A stretch of DNA of 64,000 nt from Rhodocyclaceae bacterium. GTDB lineage: Bacteria > Pseudomonadota > Gammaproteobacteria > Burkholderiales > Rhodocyclaceae. This document shows, piece by piece, positions 55,691 through 64,000 of this stretch. The notes beneath the pieces are model-generated. The model was not told where the DNA came from. It saw only the letters and a program-made list of their open reading frames with translations, and searched no databases. Within the stretch, counting starts at the first letter, position 1. The number at the start of each line of letters is the position of its first letter. Made by a program: the position numbers and the translations under genes. Where the stretch lies: the NCBI GenBank assembly GCA_028713915.1, contig JAQTNK010000015.1, positions 1 through 64,000 of the forward strand. Direction: 5' to 3'.

Positions 55691-56601
55691 CGTATGCGCA
55701 CGGCGCTGGTGCCCGGCAGGCGGCAGTCGAGCAGGGCGCGGCGCAGCAGGTCGATGGCCTGATGGCGCGGGAAGCTGGCGCGCCAGACGAGGCCGACGCG
55801 GCGCGACGGCTGCGGCTCGGCGAACGGCCGCACGCGCAGCAGCGGATCGGTCTTCGGGATGGCGTCGACCGCCGTCGCCGGCATGACGGTGATGCCGACG
55901 CCCGACGCCACCATGTGGCGGATGGTTTCCAGCGAACTGCCTTCGAGCACCTGCGGCCCGCCCTGGCCGGCCTGGGTGCACAGGTCGAGCACCTGGTCGC
56001 GGAAGCAGTTGCCGCGGCCCAGCATCAGCAGCGGTTCGCCGAGCAGTTCATCGGGCACGACGTTCTTCTTCTTCGCCCAGGCATGGCCGACCGGCACCAG
56101 CACGCGAAACGCCTCGTCATAGACGGCCTGCGCCACCAGCCCGGGCTCGGCGACCGGCAGCGCCAGCACGGCGACGTCGAGGTCGCCGCGCTTGAGCGAG
56201 TCGAGCAGGCGGGTCGTGAAATTCTCCTCGATCATCAGGGGCATTTTCGGCGCGCGCTCCTTCACCAGCGGCACCAGCTTGGGCAGCAGGTAGGGACCGA
56301 TGGTGTAGATGGCGCCGATGCGCAGCGGGCCGGCGAGCGGGTCGCCGGCGGCATCGGCGAGTTCCTTGACGAGGTTGGCCTCGGCCAGCACGCGCTCGGC
56401 CTGGGCGATGATCTGGTCGCCCACCGGCGTCGTGCGCACGTCGTTCTGGCCGCGCTCGAAGAGGATGGCGCCGAGTTCGTCTTCGAGCTTCTTCACCGCC
56501 ACCGACAGCGTCGGCTGCGAGACGAAGCACTTCTCCGCGGCGCGGCCGAAATGGCGCTCGCGGGCGAGGGCGACGATGTATTTGAGCTCGGTCAGGGTCA
56601 C
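55687..56601 (-). CDS. oxyR: Hydrogen peroxide-responsive regulator OxyR
   Basis: 304 residues from the GTG at 56601. N-terminal LysR helix-turn-helix (FGRAAEKCFVSQPTLSVAVKKLEDEL). The sensor has both redox cysteines in GRGNCFRDQVLDLC, equivalent to C199 and C208 of E. coli OxyR, at identical 8-residue spacing. It is immediately upstream of the rubrerythrin-rubredoxin-dps-reductase genes on the same strand. It probably activates them through the site at 55654-55690. Confidence 0.93.
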   Translation of the reverse strand: MTLTELKYIVALARERHFGRAAEKCFVSQPTLSVAVKKLEDELGAILFERGQNDVRTTPVGDQIIAQAERVLAEANLVKELADAAGDPLAGPLRIGAIYTIGPYLLPKLVPLVKERAPKMPLMIEENFTTRLLDSLKRGDLDVAVLALPVAEPGLVAQAVYDEAFRVLVPVGHAWAKKKNVVPDELLGEPLLMLGRGNCFRDQVLDLCTQAGQGGPQVLEGSSLETIRHMVASGVGITVMPATAVDAIPKTDPLLRVRPFAEPQPSRRVGLVWRASFPRHQAIDLLRRALLDCRLPGTSAVRIR

Positions 56602-56637
56602 GGCGCTATTATGCCTGCATTGCCCGAGGCGTCTTCC

Positions 56638-58146
56638 ATGTCGCAACCGCCCCTGATCCGCGCCCTGCTCGACCCGGCCGTCAGCCCGCTGGCGGCGCGG
56701 CCGATCGAGTTGATGGAAACCCATGCGTCCTGGGTGCTGCTGGCGGGCGACCATGCCTACAAGATCAAGAAGCCGATCACGCTGCCTTTCCTCGATTACG
56801 GCACGCTGGCGCTGCGCCGCGCCGCCTGCGAGGCCGAATTGCGCTTGAACCGCCGCTTCGCCCCCGAGCTCTACCTCGACGTCGTCGCCATCACGGGCAC
56901 GCCCGCCGCGCCGCGCCTCGGCGGCGCCGGCGCCGCCATCGAGTATGCCGTCAAGATGGTGCGCTTCGCGGAGGCGACGCGCCTCGACCATCTTGCCGCC
57001 CGCGACGAGTTGCTGCCGGCGCACATGAGCCTGCTCGCCGCCGCGATCGCCGACGTCCACGAGCGCGCCGCCGTCGCCCCGGCCGCCACGCGCTTCGGCA
57101 CGCCCGAACAAGCGGCGGCGCCGGCGCTGGAGAATTTCGTCGAGCTCGCGCAACTGCTGCCGGCCGCCGCCGACCGCCTGCGCCTGGCGGCACTCGAGGA
57201 GTGGACGAAGCGCGAAGCCAAGCACCTCAAGACAACTTTCGCCGCGCGCAAGGAACACGGCCGCATACGCGAATGTCATGGCGACTTGCACCTGGGCAAC
57301 CTGATCCTGCGCGACGGGCGCGTCGTCGCTTTCGACTGCATCGAGTTCAACGAGGATTTCCGCTGGATCGACGTCGCCTCCGAGCTCGCCTTCACGCTCG
57401 TCGACCTGCTCGACCACGGCAAGCCGGGACTCGCCTGCTGGCTGCTCGACGAATGGCTGACGGCGAGCGGCGATTTCGACGCCTTGCGCGTGCTGCGCTT
57501 TTACGGCGCCTACCGCGCCCTGGTGCGCGCCAAGGTGACCGCCATCCGCGCCAGCCAGGAAGAGGCGGCGGCGGCCCGCGGCGATCAGGCGGCGGCGCGC
57601 GCATACCTGGACCTCGCCGAGCAATTGTGCCGGCCGCCGACGCCGACCCTGACCATCGCCCACGGCGTCTCCGGTTCGGGCAAGTCTTGCGCAGCGCAAG
57701 CCCTGCTGCTGGCGGAGCCGCGCTGCGCCACCGTGCGCCTGCGCTCGGACGTCGAACGCAAGCGCCTCTTCGGCCTCGGCGCACAAGACCGCAGCGCTTC
57801 GCCGCTTGATGGCGGCATCTACACGCCGCAGGCGCACGCGGCGACCTACCGGCGGCTGGAGGAGCTGGCGCAGCTGGCGCTGCACGAAGGCTGGTCGGTG
57901 ATCGTCGACGCCGCCTTCCTCAAGCGCGCCGAGCGCGATGCTTTTCGCCGCCTGGCGGCGAACAACGACGTGCCGTTCGCCATCCTCGCCTGCGCCGCGC
58001 CCGTCGCTGAATTGCGCCGCCGCGTCGGCGCGCGCCGCGGCGATGCCTCCGAGGCGACGCTGGCCGTGCTGGAACGGCAGCTGGCCGGCATCGAGCCGCT
58101 CGCCGCGGACGAACGCGAATGCCTGGTTACGCCGCCAGGCGCTTGA
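56638..58146 (+). CDS. Aminoglycoside phosphotransferase-like / P-loop kinase fusion
   Basis: 502 residues from the ATG at 56638 (GAGG upstream); an ATG at 56611 has no ribosome binding site. Residues ~1-340 are a kinase-like fold with lysine in YKIKKPI, Brenner motif [13 protein letters not shown] and metal aspartate in FDCIEFNED. Residues ~340-500 are a P-loop kinase with Walker [14 protein letters not shown] and [13 protein letters not shown]. This two-domain protein is widespread in proteobacteria with no assigned substrate. Its last 20 bp overlap the convergent DUF123 gene. Confidence 0.85.
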   Translation: MSQPPLIRALLDPAVSPLAARPIELMETHASWVLLAGDHAYKIKKPITLPFLDYGTLALRRAACEAELRLNRRFAPELYLDVVAITGTPAAPRLGGAGAAIEYAVKMVRFAEATRLDHLAARDELLPAHMSLLAAAIADVHERAAVAPAATRFGTPEQAAAPALENFVELAQLLPAAADRLRLAALEEWTKREAKHLKTTFAARKEHGRIRECHGDLHLGNLILRDGRVVAFDCIEFNEDFRWIDVASELAFTLVDLLDHGKPGLACWLLDEWLTASGDFDALRVLRFYGAYRALVRAKVTAIRASQEEAAAARGDQAAARAYLDLAEQLCRPPTPTLTIAHGVSGSGKSCAAQALLLAEPRCATVRLRSDVERKRLFGLGAQDRSASPLDGGIYTPQAHAATYRRLEELAQLALHEGWSVIVDAAFLKRAERDAFRRLAANNDVPFAILACAAPVAELRRRVGARRGDASEATLAVLERQLAGIEPLAADERECLVTPPGA

Positions 58147-58480
58147 GGTGGCTGCCGCAGCCGGCGCGGCAGTCCGAGGCGCCGAACCCCGGCACGACGA
58201 GTTCTCCCGCCGTCGCCTGATTCCAGCGGCATTCGCCGCGCCGCGTCCGCAGCACCGCGACGACGCTGACGCCGGGCGCCGCCAGCAGGTAATCGATATG
58301 CCAGCGCAGCGTCTTGTCGCGGCGCAAGTGGCGCGCGATGCGCGCTTCGAGATGGCGCCTGGCCGAGCCGGTATAGGCGTAGCTGCCGGCCGGAAAGTCG
58401 AAGCAGCCGAGGCGGCCGACGGTCAGGCGCAGCGGCGCGGCGACGGCGATGCGCAGCTGGTAGCTGCAGGCGCCGCTCAT
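58127..58480 (-). CDS. DUF123 GIY-YIG-like protein
   Basis: 117 residues from the ATG at 58480, which overlaps the kinase stop (ATGA). Family pattern: [29 protein letters not shown], with the GIY-YIG-like motif YAYTGSA, then RWHIDYLLA and C-terminal CRAGCGSHL. These small proteins resemble the endonuclease III-associated GIY-YIG domain. Activity unproven. Confidence 0.8.
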   Translation of the reverse strand: MSGACSYQLRIAVAAPLRLTVGRLGCFDFPAGSYAYTGSARRHLEARIARHLRRDKTLRWHIDYLLAAPGVSVVAVLRTRRGECRWNQATAGELVVPGFGASDCRAGCGSHLKRLAA

Positions 58481-59841
58481 GCCGCGACGCGTCCCAGCCG
58501 CACCGTGAAGAAGAAGGTGCTGCCGCGGCCCGGCTCGCTTTCCAGCCAGAGGCGGCCGCCCATGAGGGCGACGAACTGGCGGCAGATGGCAAGGCCGAGT
58601 CCCGTGCCGCCGTACTTGCGGGTGAGGCTGCCGTCGGCCTGCGTGAAGGCTTCGAAGATCGCCTGGCGCTGGTCGTCGGCAATGCCGATGCCGGTATCGG
58701 CGATGGCAAAGCGCAGCAGCACATGGTCCGGGTCGGCCGCCGGCGCTTCCGCTTCGGCAGTCACGCGCACGCTGCCATGCTCGGTGAACTTGATGGCATT
58801 GCCGACCAGCTTGGCCAGCACCTTGCGCAGCCGCGCCGCATCGCCGCTGAGGCCGGCCGCGCCGGCCGGGGCCGTCGGCGCCGTCAGCTGCAGGCCCTTC
58901 GCGCCGGCCGCCGCCGCCAGCGGCTTCAATGTCGCGGCCAGGAGTTCGTCGAGATCGAAGGGTGCGTCGTCGGGCGCCACCATGCCGGCTTCGATGCGGG
59001 AAAATTCGAGAATGTCGTTGATGATGTCCAGCAGGCCGGCGCCCGAGGCGCGCACGCTGGCGACGAATTCCCGCTGCTCGGCGTCGAGCGGCGTCAGCGC
59101 CAGCAATTCGGCCATGCCCAGCACGCCGTTCAGCGGCGTGCGCATCTCGTGGCTCATGTTGGCGATGAACGCGCTCTTGGCGCGGTTGGCGGCCTCGGCC
59201 TGGTCGCGCGCGCGTTCGAGGCGCCTGGCGAGGTCGTCCTTTTCCAGCTCCAGGGCGAGAGCTTCGGTGAGGGTTTCGTGCAGGTAGTCGGCGCTGCGCA
59301 GCGCGCCGCCGAGGAAGACCAGCGTCATCACACCGAACACCCAATCGACCGGCGCCGCCGCGCTGGCGAAAGTCAGCAGGGCGACGCCCAGCACCAGCGG
59401 CACGGCGTACACGCGAAAGGCGGCCTTCACCGCCGCCAGCACGGGCACCGCGCCGGCCACCATGCCGGCCAGGGCGAGGCCGGTCAGGAAGCGGTAGGGC
59501 TCGCTGTTGCCCCACATGACGAGGCCGCCGCCAACGAGCCAGACGGCGCCCGCCAGCGCCGTGCTGCGCACGTACTGCCGGCACCAGAAAGCCGCTGCAG
59601 CCGCCGGCGGCTGCACCTGCGCATAACGCCGCGCCAGCAGATAGCGGGCGAAGGACAGGGCCAGCACGCACAGCCACCACAGCAGGATGACCAGCCCCGG
59701 ACGGCTGATGTAGCCCAGATAGGCGAGCAGCGTCGACACCGCGATATTGACCGCCTGGCCGAGACCGACGTTGCGATACAGCAGCGCGGTCTGCCGGGCC
59801 TGGATTTCCGCATTGACAGGGCGCTGCGCCAGGTGCGTCAT
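58477..59841 (-). CDS. Membrane sensor histidine kinase
   Basis: 454 residues. Six or so membrane helices in residues ~25-180 without a large periplasmic loop, a coiled-coil linker ([23 protein letters not shown]), then HisKA with [18 protein letters not shown]. HATPase motifs: [19 protein letters not shown] and GTGLGLAI. No receiver domain. The signal may be sensed within the membrane. Coupled to the DUF123 gene downstream. Partner regulator not identified. Confidence 0.9.
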   Translation of the reverse strand: MTHLAQRPVNAEIQARQTALLYRNVGLGQAVNIAVSTLLAYLGYISRPGLVILLWWLCVLALSFARYLLARRYAQVQPPAAAAAFWCRQYVRSTALAGAVWLVGGGLVMWGNSEPYRFLTGLALAGMVAGAVPVLAAVKAAFRVYAVPLVLGVALLTFASAAAPVDWVFGVMTLVFLGGALRSADYLHETLTEALALELEKDDLARRLERARDQAEAANRAKSAFIANMSHEMRTPLNGVLGMAELLALTPLDAEQREFVASVRASGAGLLDIINDILEFSRIEAGMVAPDDAPFDLDELLAATLKPLAAAAGAKGLQLTAPTAPAGAAGLSGDAARLRKVLAKLVGNAIKFTEHGSVRVTAEAEAPAADPDHVLLRFAIADTGIGIADDQRQAIFEAFTQADGSLTRKYGGTGLGLAICRQFVALMGGRLWLESEPGRGSTFFFTVRLGRVAA

Positions 59842-59962
59842 GGCCGCATTCTAGCGCGCCGCCGTCGCCGCCCTGGACGGATCACCCGGCGCCTCGCTTC
59901 TCGCTATACTGGCGATGCGACGAAGATACTTGAAATGGCTTTTCACTGGAAAAAGAAGGGCG

Positions 59963-62062
59963 ATGCGTGTTCGTAGCCGGGAACAGCCCTGGGCGCCATG
60001 GAATGCTCGCCGACATCGCCATCGTCAACGACACCGGGACGATCCCGACTGGAGCCGCCGCTACGACCTGCTGTTCCTCTCCTGCCTGCATGCCGACTTC
60101 GACCGCGCGCGCCAGATCGCCGACTACTGGCGGCAGCGCGGCGCGCTGGACGAGCCCGCCTTCATGCCCGGCGCGCTGCTGCGCGACTTCAACGGCTACA
60201 CGCTCGTGACGCGGCCGCGGCATGCCGCGCCGGAAGAGTTCGTCGCCGCGCACCAGCGCGCCGCCCATGCCGCGGCGTCCTGCCCTCCGCTAGCCGCTTC
60301 CAGCCGGCGGATCGCGCTCGAGCAGGTGCGGATGCTGTACCACCACATGTCGACCTCGATCAAAGGCACCCTGTTCGGCGCCGTTCTGCTCGTGCTGATG
60401 ATGTGGTCGGCGGTCCCGCACGGACTGCTGCTGGCGTGGCTCGCGGCGATGAGCGCCAACCAGGGCTGGCGGCAGAAGCTGTATCGCGACTTTCGGCGCC
60501 AGGATATCGGCCTTGACGACCTGCACCACCGCACCGTCGTCTGGGCCATCGGCGCCGGCCTGTCGGGCGTGCTCTGGGCCGCGGCGAACATGCTGTTCTT
60601 CGTCGCCGATTCGCCGCTGCATCAGACCATGCTGTTTACCCTGACGTTCGCCATCGTCTCGGTGGCGGTGCCGCTGGTCGCCTCGCATCTGCCGTCGCTG
60701 CATCTCTTCGTCACGCCGGTGCTGCTGTCCTTCATCCTGCGCAACGCCTGGGAAGCGGATGCGCCGCATCTGCTGCTGGCCTGCGTGGCGACCGCGGCGA
60801 TGATCGGCATCCTCGCGGTCGGCCGCCGCTATCACGAACTGCTGACGGCGTCGCAGCGCGCGCGCTTCGAGAACGAGACGCTGGCGGTGCGCCTGGCGCA
60901 ACAGAACACCGAACTCGAGGCGGCGCGCAACGTCGCCGAAAAGGCCAGCGTCGCCAAGTCGAAATTCCTCGCCGCGGCGAGCCACGACTTGCGCCAGCCG
61001 CTGCATGCCCTGATGCTTTTCGCCAACGCCCTGAACCACGAGCGCGACCCGGCCCAGGTCGCCAGTCTCGCCCAGCACATCGGCACCTCGGTATCGGCCC
61101 TGGAGATGCTGTTCAACTCGCTGCTCGACATCTCCAAGCTGGACGCCGGCGTCGTCCAGCACCGCGAAACGGACTTCCGCCTCGAGGAAATCCTCGAGCG
61201 CGTGCGCAACGATTTCGAGCCGGTGGCAGCCCTCAAGCGCTTGCGCCTGACCATCCGCGCGACGCCTGCCGTGCTGCGCACCGATGCGGTCCTGCTCGAA
61301 CAGATGCTGCGCAACCTGATGACCAACGCCATGCGCTACACGGAAACCGGCGGCATCCTGCTGGCCTGCCGGCGCCGCGGCGGGCGCTGGCGCATCGAAG
61401 TGCGCGACAGCGGCATCGGCATCGCCGCCGACCACCACCAGAAAATCTTCGACGAGTTCTACCAGATCGGCAATCCCGAACGCGACCGGCAAAAAGGCCT
61501 GGGCCTCGGGCTGGCCATCGTGTCGCGCTTGTCGCGCCTGCTCGGCTGTCCGCTCGAACTGGCGAGCCAGCCCGGCTGCGGCACCATGATCGCCGTCACC
61601 GTGCCGGAAGGGAAGATCGCCGGAGTGGCGCCGGCGGCACTGAAACTCGACATCTGCCACCTCGACAGCCTGCGCGTCTTGATCGTCGACGACGAAGCCG
61701 AAGTGCGCGTCGCCATGGAAACCATCATGCGCAAATGGGGCTGCGATACGCTGGCCGCGGAATCGCTGGTCAAGGCCGTGGCGGCGATGCGCGACAGCCG
61801 CTGGGAGCCGGAACTGGCGATTTCCGATTACCGGCTCAAGGACGACGCCAGCGGCATCGACGTGCTGGACTGGCTGCGCGAGCAGTACGGCGCGCAATTG
61901 CCCTGCCTGCTGATCACCGGCGATACCGAAGCCGACCGCCTCAAGGCCGTGCGCGAGAGCGGCTATGCGCTGCTGCACAAGCCGATTCCGCCGGCCAAGC
62001 TGCGCGCCGTCCTCGGCAGCCTGGTGGCGCGGCAGGCGCAGCCGGCGCCGGCGGAAAAATGA
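59963..62062 (+). CDS. Hybrid sensor histidine kinase/response regulator
   Basis: About 699 residues from the ATG at 59963 (AAGAAGG just upstream). The start is uncertain: the frame is open from 59915, and the first ~35 codons are Arg/His-rich and doubtful. A soluble region (WSRRYDLLFLSCLHADF...) precedes five or six membrane helices (~130-290). HisKA has FLAAASHDLRQPLHALMLFA, HATPase has LMTNAMRYTETG and GLGLGLAIV. A C-terminal receiver domain has LIVDDEAEV, phospho-acceptor in AISDYRLKDD and LLHKPIPP. Its promoter region faces the other kinase. Confidence 0.82.
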   Translation: MRVRSREQPWAPWNARRHRHRQRHRDDPDWSRRYDLLFLSCLHADFDRARQIADYWRQRGALDEPAFMPGALLRDFNGYTLVTRPRHAAPEEFVAAHQRAAHAAASCPPLAASSRRIALEQVRMLYHHMSTSIKGTLFGAVLLVLMMWSAVPHGLLLAWLAAMSANQGWRQKLYRDFRRQDIGLDDLHHRTVVWAIGAGLSGVLWAAANMLFFVADSPLHQTMLFTLTFAIVSVAVPLVASHLPSLHLFVTPVLLSFILRNAWEADAPHLLLACVATAAMIGILAVGRRYHELLTASQRARFENETLAVRLAQQNTELEAARNVAEKASVAKSKFLAAASHDLRQPLHALMLFANALNHERDPAQVASLAQHIGTSVSALEMLFNSLLDISKLDAGVVQHRETDFRLEEILERVRNDFEPVAALKRLRLTIRATPAVLRTDAVLLEQMLRNLMTNAMRYTETGGILLACRRRGGRWRIEVRDSGIGIAADHHQKIFDEFYQIGNPERDRQKGLGLGLAIVSRLSRLLGCPLELASQPGCGTMIAVTVPEGKIAGVAPAALKLDICHLDSLRVLIVDDEAEVRVAMETIMRKWGCDTLAAESLVKAVAAMRDSRWEPELAISDYRLKDDASGIDVLDWLREQYGAQLPCLLITGDTEADRLKAVRESGYALLHKPIPPAKLRAVLGSLVARQAQPAPAEK

Positions 62063-62191
62063 AACTGCACTGTTTTTGCGCAGCTGCATTGGCCTGACCG
62101 ATCGCCGACGCCGCGCCGGCCGACATGACCCCGGAGGCGGCAAGCGACTGGTTTCGTCGTGACATCCACCTGAAGCGAGGGGGGACGTACC

Positions 62192-63184
62192 ATGACAGCA
62201 GAAGACAATGGCCTGATCGGCGATCCGTCGTTTCCGCTCGCCGTCAGGTTCCTCGAGCAGTGCGCCGACTACGCGCCGGCCGCGCAGCTGTGCCCCGATC
62301 TCGGCGGACCGCTTCCCGCTGCCGCGCCGACCGTCGCGCTCGGCAACGTGATCCTGCTGCACGGCGGGCTTTCCAACGGCCTCGCCGATTTCGCCGACAG
62401 CCTGATCGGCGGCCGCCAGTCGCTGCTGGCCGACGCGCCCAGACAGCGCTTCCAGGTCTATCGCTACGAGCACGATACCTGGCTGCCGATCGAGCGAAAC
62501 GTCGAGGAGATCGTCGCCCTCATCGAACGCCGCATCCGCGGCGCGCATTTGCTGTTCATCGCCTTTTCGCGCGGCGGCGTCGTCGCCACGCACGCGGCGG
62601 CGCAACTCGGCAAGCGCGGCCGCGTCGTTCCCGACGCCGACGCCACGGCGATCGCCAACGGCGCCGTCCGCGACATCCACGTCATGACCTTCGGCAGCCC
62701 ACACACCGGCTTTGGCACGTCGGACGTCGTTTCCCGCCTGCCGCGGCTCGGCTATTGCCTGCAGTACCTGGTTTCGAAATCGCTCGCCGGCCTGCCGGCG
62801 CCGCTGCGGCGCGCCATCTTCATGCAAAGCCTGCACCGGCTGCGACGCCTGCCGCCGGGAATCGCCGAATTGTCGCCCGCCAACCGCGCCTTCGTCGAGT
62901 TCATCCGATCGCGCGAGGGTCAATGGATCGCGCGGCGCCTGCAGGCGTTCGGCGGCGTGCCGACGGCGCCGCAGTGGTGGCCGCAGGCGTTGCGCGCCTT
63001 GCTGGCGCATCCCGTGCCCGGCATCGGCGACGGCGCGGTCTCCCTCGCCTCGGCCACGGCCTACGGCGCGATGCGCCGCGAAATCGCCGGCTGCGCGCAC
63101 AATGGCTACTTCCGCAACGCGGAAGTGCGCGGCGCCATCGCCGCGCAACTGCGCCGCCTCGGCGCGATGATGACATTTACATAA
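62192..63184 (+). CDS. Alpha/beta-hydrolase-like protein (putative lipase-like fold)
   Basis: 330 residues. Hydrolase-like core: VILLHGGLSNGLADFAD, and a nucleophile elbow IAFSRGGVVATHAA in which the usual GxSxG reads AFSRGG (first Gly replaced by Ala). GSPHTGFG and GDGAVSLASATAYG could hold the acid and loop regions. It is 129 bp after the hybrid kinase and 20 bp before the exonuclease gene. No signal peptide. Substrate unknown. Confidence 0.6.
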   Translation: MTAEDNGLIGDPSFPLAVRFLEQCADYAPAAQLCPDLGGPLPAAAPTVALGNVILLHGGLSNGLADFADSLIGGRQSLLADAPRQRFQVYRYEHDTWLPIERNVEEIVALIERRIRGAHLLFIAFSRGGVVATHAAAQLGKRGRVVPDADATAIANGAVRDIHVMTFGSPHTGFGTSDVVSRLPRLGYCLQYLVSKSLAGLPAPLRRAIFMQSLHRLRRLPPGIAELSPANRAFVEFIRSREGQWIARRLQAFGGVPTAPQWWPQALRALLAHPVPGIGDGAVSLASATAYGAMRREIAGCAHNGYFRNAEVRGAIAAQLRRLGAMMTFT

Positions 63185-63204
63185 CATGACGACGGGAGCC
63201 TGCC

Positions 63205-63765
63205 ATGCTTGAAATCTACGTCAGCACCGATGTCGAAACCGACGGCCCGGTCGCCGGAAAGCATTCCATGCTGAGCATCGGCTCGGCCGCCTATACGGCC
63301 GACAAGCAGCTGCTGGGCACATTTTCCGCCAACCTGGAGACGCTGCCGGGAGCGCAACCCGACGCCAAGACGGCCGCCTGGTGGGCGACGCAGCCGGCCG
63401 CCTGGGCCGCCTGCCGGCAGCAGCCCGAAGCGCCGGCGCTGGCCATGGCGCGCTATCTCGCGTGGCTCAAGTCGCTCGCCGGCAAACCGGTCTTCGTCGC
63501 CTATCCGAGCGCCTTCGACTTTCCTTTCGTCTATTGGTACCTGATGGAATTCACCGGCGAGAATCCGTTCGGATATTCGGCGATCGACATCAAGACCTAC
63601 GCCATGGCGCTGTTGCGCAAGCCCTATCGCGCCTGCGGCAAGATGACTATGCCAAAAGCATGGTTCGATCCGGCGCCACACACCCATGTCGCGCTCGACG
63701 ACGCCATCGAGCAGGGCCGCCTGTTCTGCAACATGCTGGCCGCCAACCTGGCGGCCACCGATTGA
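63205..63765 (+). CDS. DEDDh 3'-5' exonuclease family protein
   Basis: 186 residues. Exo [10 protein letters not shown] supplies D and [18 protein letters not shown] (Exo II region) supplies an aspartate; [13 protein letters not shown] (Exo III, H-x4-D) completes the DEDDh set. Small single-domain exonuclease, DNA or RNA target not decidable. GGGAG lies upstream of the ATG. Stop is 8 bases before the convergent ATPase gamma end. Confidence 0.85.
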   Translation: MLEIYVSTDVETDGPVAGKHSMLSIGSAAYTADKQLLGTFSANLETLPGAQPDAKTAAWWATQPAAWAACRQQPEAPALAMARYLAWLKSLAGKPVFVAYPSAFDFPFVYWYLMEFTGENPFGYSAIDIKTYAMALLRKPYRACGKMTMPKAWFDPAPHTHVALDDAIEQGRLFCNMLAANLAATD

Positions 63766-63773
63766 CCGAAAGC

Positions 63774-64000
63774 TCACGCGCCGTCGGCCGACGCCTGCTC
63801 GCACGACAGCATGACTTCGATTTCCTCGACGATCTTTTCCTGGCGCAAGGCGTTGCGCTTGAGGGCGAGCGCGTCGAGGGTTTCGGCCAGGCGATCGATC
63901 GCGTATTCCATGTGCGCCAGGCGCTGGTGGTTCTCTACCGCCAGCGACTCGTAGATCAGCCCGTACAGCGCCGACAGCAGATACTGGTCGAGCAGCTGGG
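63774..64000 (-). CDS. atpG: C-terminal end of an F-type ATPase gamma subunit, cut by window edge
   Basis: A frame open to the window end encodes 74 residues, ending with a TGA at 63774. The visible part (LLDQYLLSALYGLIYESL, then NHQRLAHMEYAIDRL and NALRQEKIVEEIEVML) has the look of the C-terminal helix of F1 gamma, most like the alternate (Na-type) F-ATPase gamma ending 'NALRQEEITEEIEV'. The family is recognised from memory of the motif only. It suggests an ATPase operon to the right of the window. Confidence 0.55.
   Translation of the reverse strand, partial: QLLDQYLLSALYGLIYESLAVENHQRLAHMEYAIDRLAETLDALALKRNALRQEKIVEEIEVMLSCEQASADGA

Overview
Chromosomal segment of a GC-rich Gram-negative bacterium. 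Gene content and order (dprA next to a type IA topoisomerase, def-fmt, rsmB with ntrY/ntrX, priA/hemE, rep, OxyR with rubrerythrin) fit a betaproteobacterium, probably a Rhodocyclales-like lineage. This placement is inferred from gene order and composition only.

The first ~10.2 kb is clearly different: lower GC, leftward transcription and recognisable mobile genes. It is the right-hand part of a Tn7-like transposon. tnsA, tnsB (DDE transposase), tnsC (ATPase) and tniQ are translationally coupled, and the same leftward gene string continues into a HEPN-like protein (apparently broken by a one-base shift) and a fused ABC-type ATPase/SAM-methyltransferase. A candidate right end with ~22-bp repeats and a TGT-type terminus lies at about 10065-10192. 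At the far left a second TniQ protein, cut by the window edge, faces the operon. Between them lie gene remnants (one like the N-terminus of an Eco57I-type DNA methylase) and a cluster of inverted/direct 21-bp repeats.

From 10.2 kb on the window is ordinary chromosome: 10.4-16.3 kb, a secreted protein, a GC-rich palindromic intergenic element, a polyprenyl-phosphate sugar module (DUF2298, GtrA, GT2), an aldo/keto reductase and a second palindromic element; 16.3-30 kb, a transporter, a coenzyme-binding oxidoreductase, DUF4197, rep helicase, a dihaem cytochrome c, tRNA-Arg(CCG), an MBL hydrolase, an EF-hand membrane protein with AsmA, and a ROK kinase-MOSC-MFS run; 29-36 kb, priA and hemE separated by an AT-rich spacer with DnaA-box-like sites, then a MarR-EmrA-EmrB efflux operon with a palindromic operator candidate, and yjdM; 36-42.7 kb, ntrX (with a degenerate AAA+ domain), ntrY, DUF4390, rsmB and a radical SAM/SPASM protein; 42.8-53.3 kb, a PAS-GGDEF-EAL protein, htpX, fmt, def, a LysM protein, dprA, topoisomerase III and DUF924.

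From 53.3 to 56.6 kb is a peroxide-stress module: rubredoxin reductase, Dps, rubredoxin, rubrerythrin and OxyR, with an OxyR-type operator candidate in front of rubrerythrin. The rest holds a kinase-like/P-loop fusion, a DUF123 nuclease-like protein, two sensor kinases of opposite orientation, an alpha/beta-hydrolase-like protein, a DEDDh exonuclease and, at the right edge, the C-terminal end of what looks like an F-type ATPase gamma subunit.
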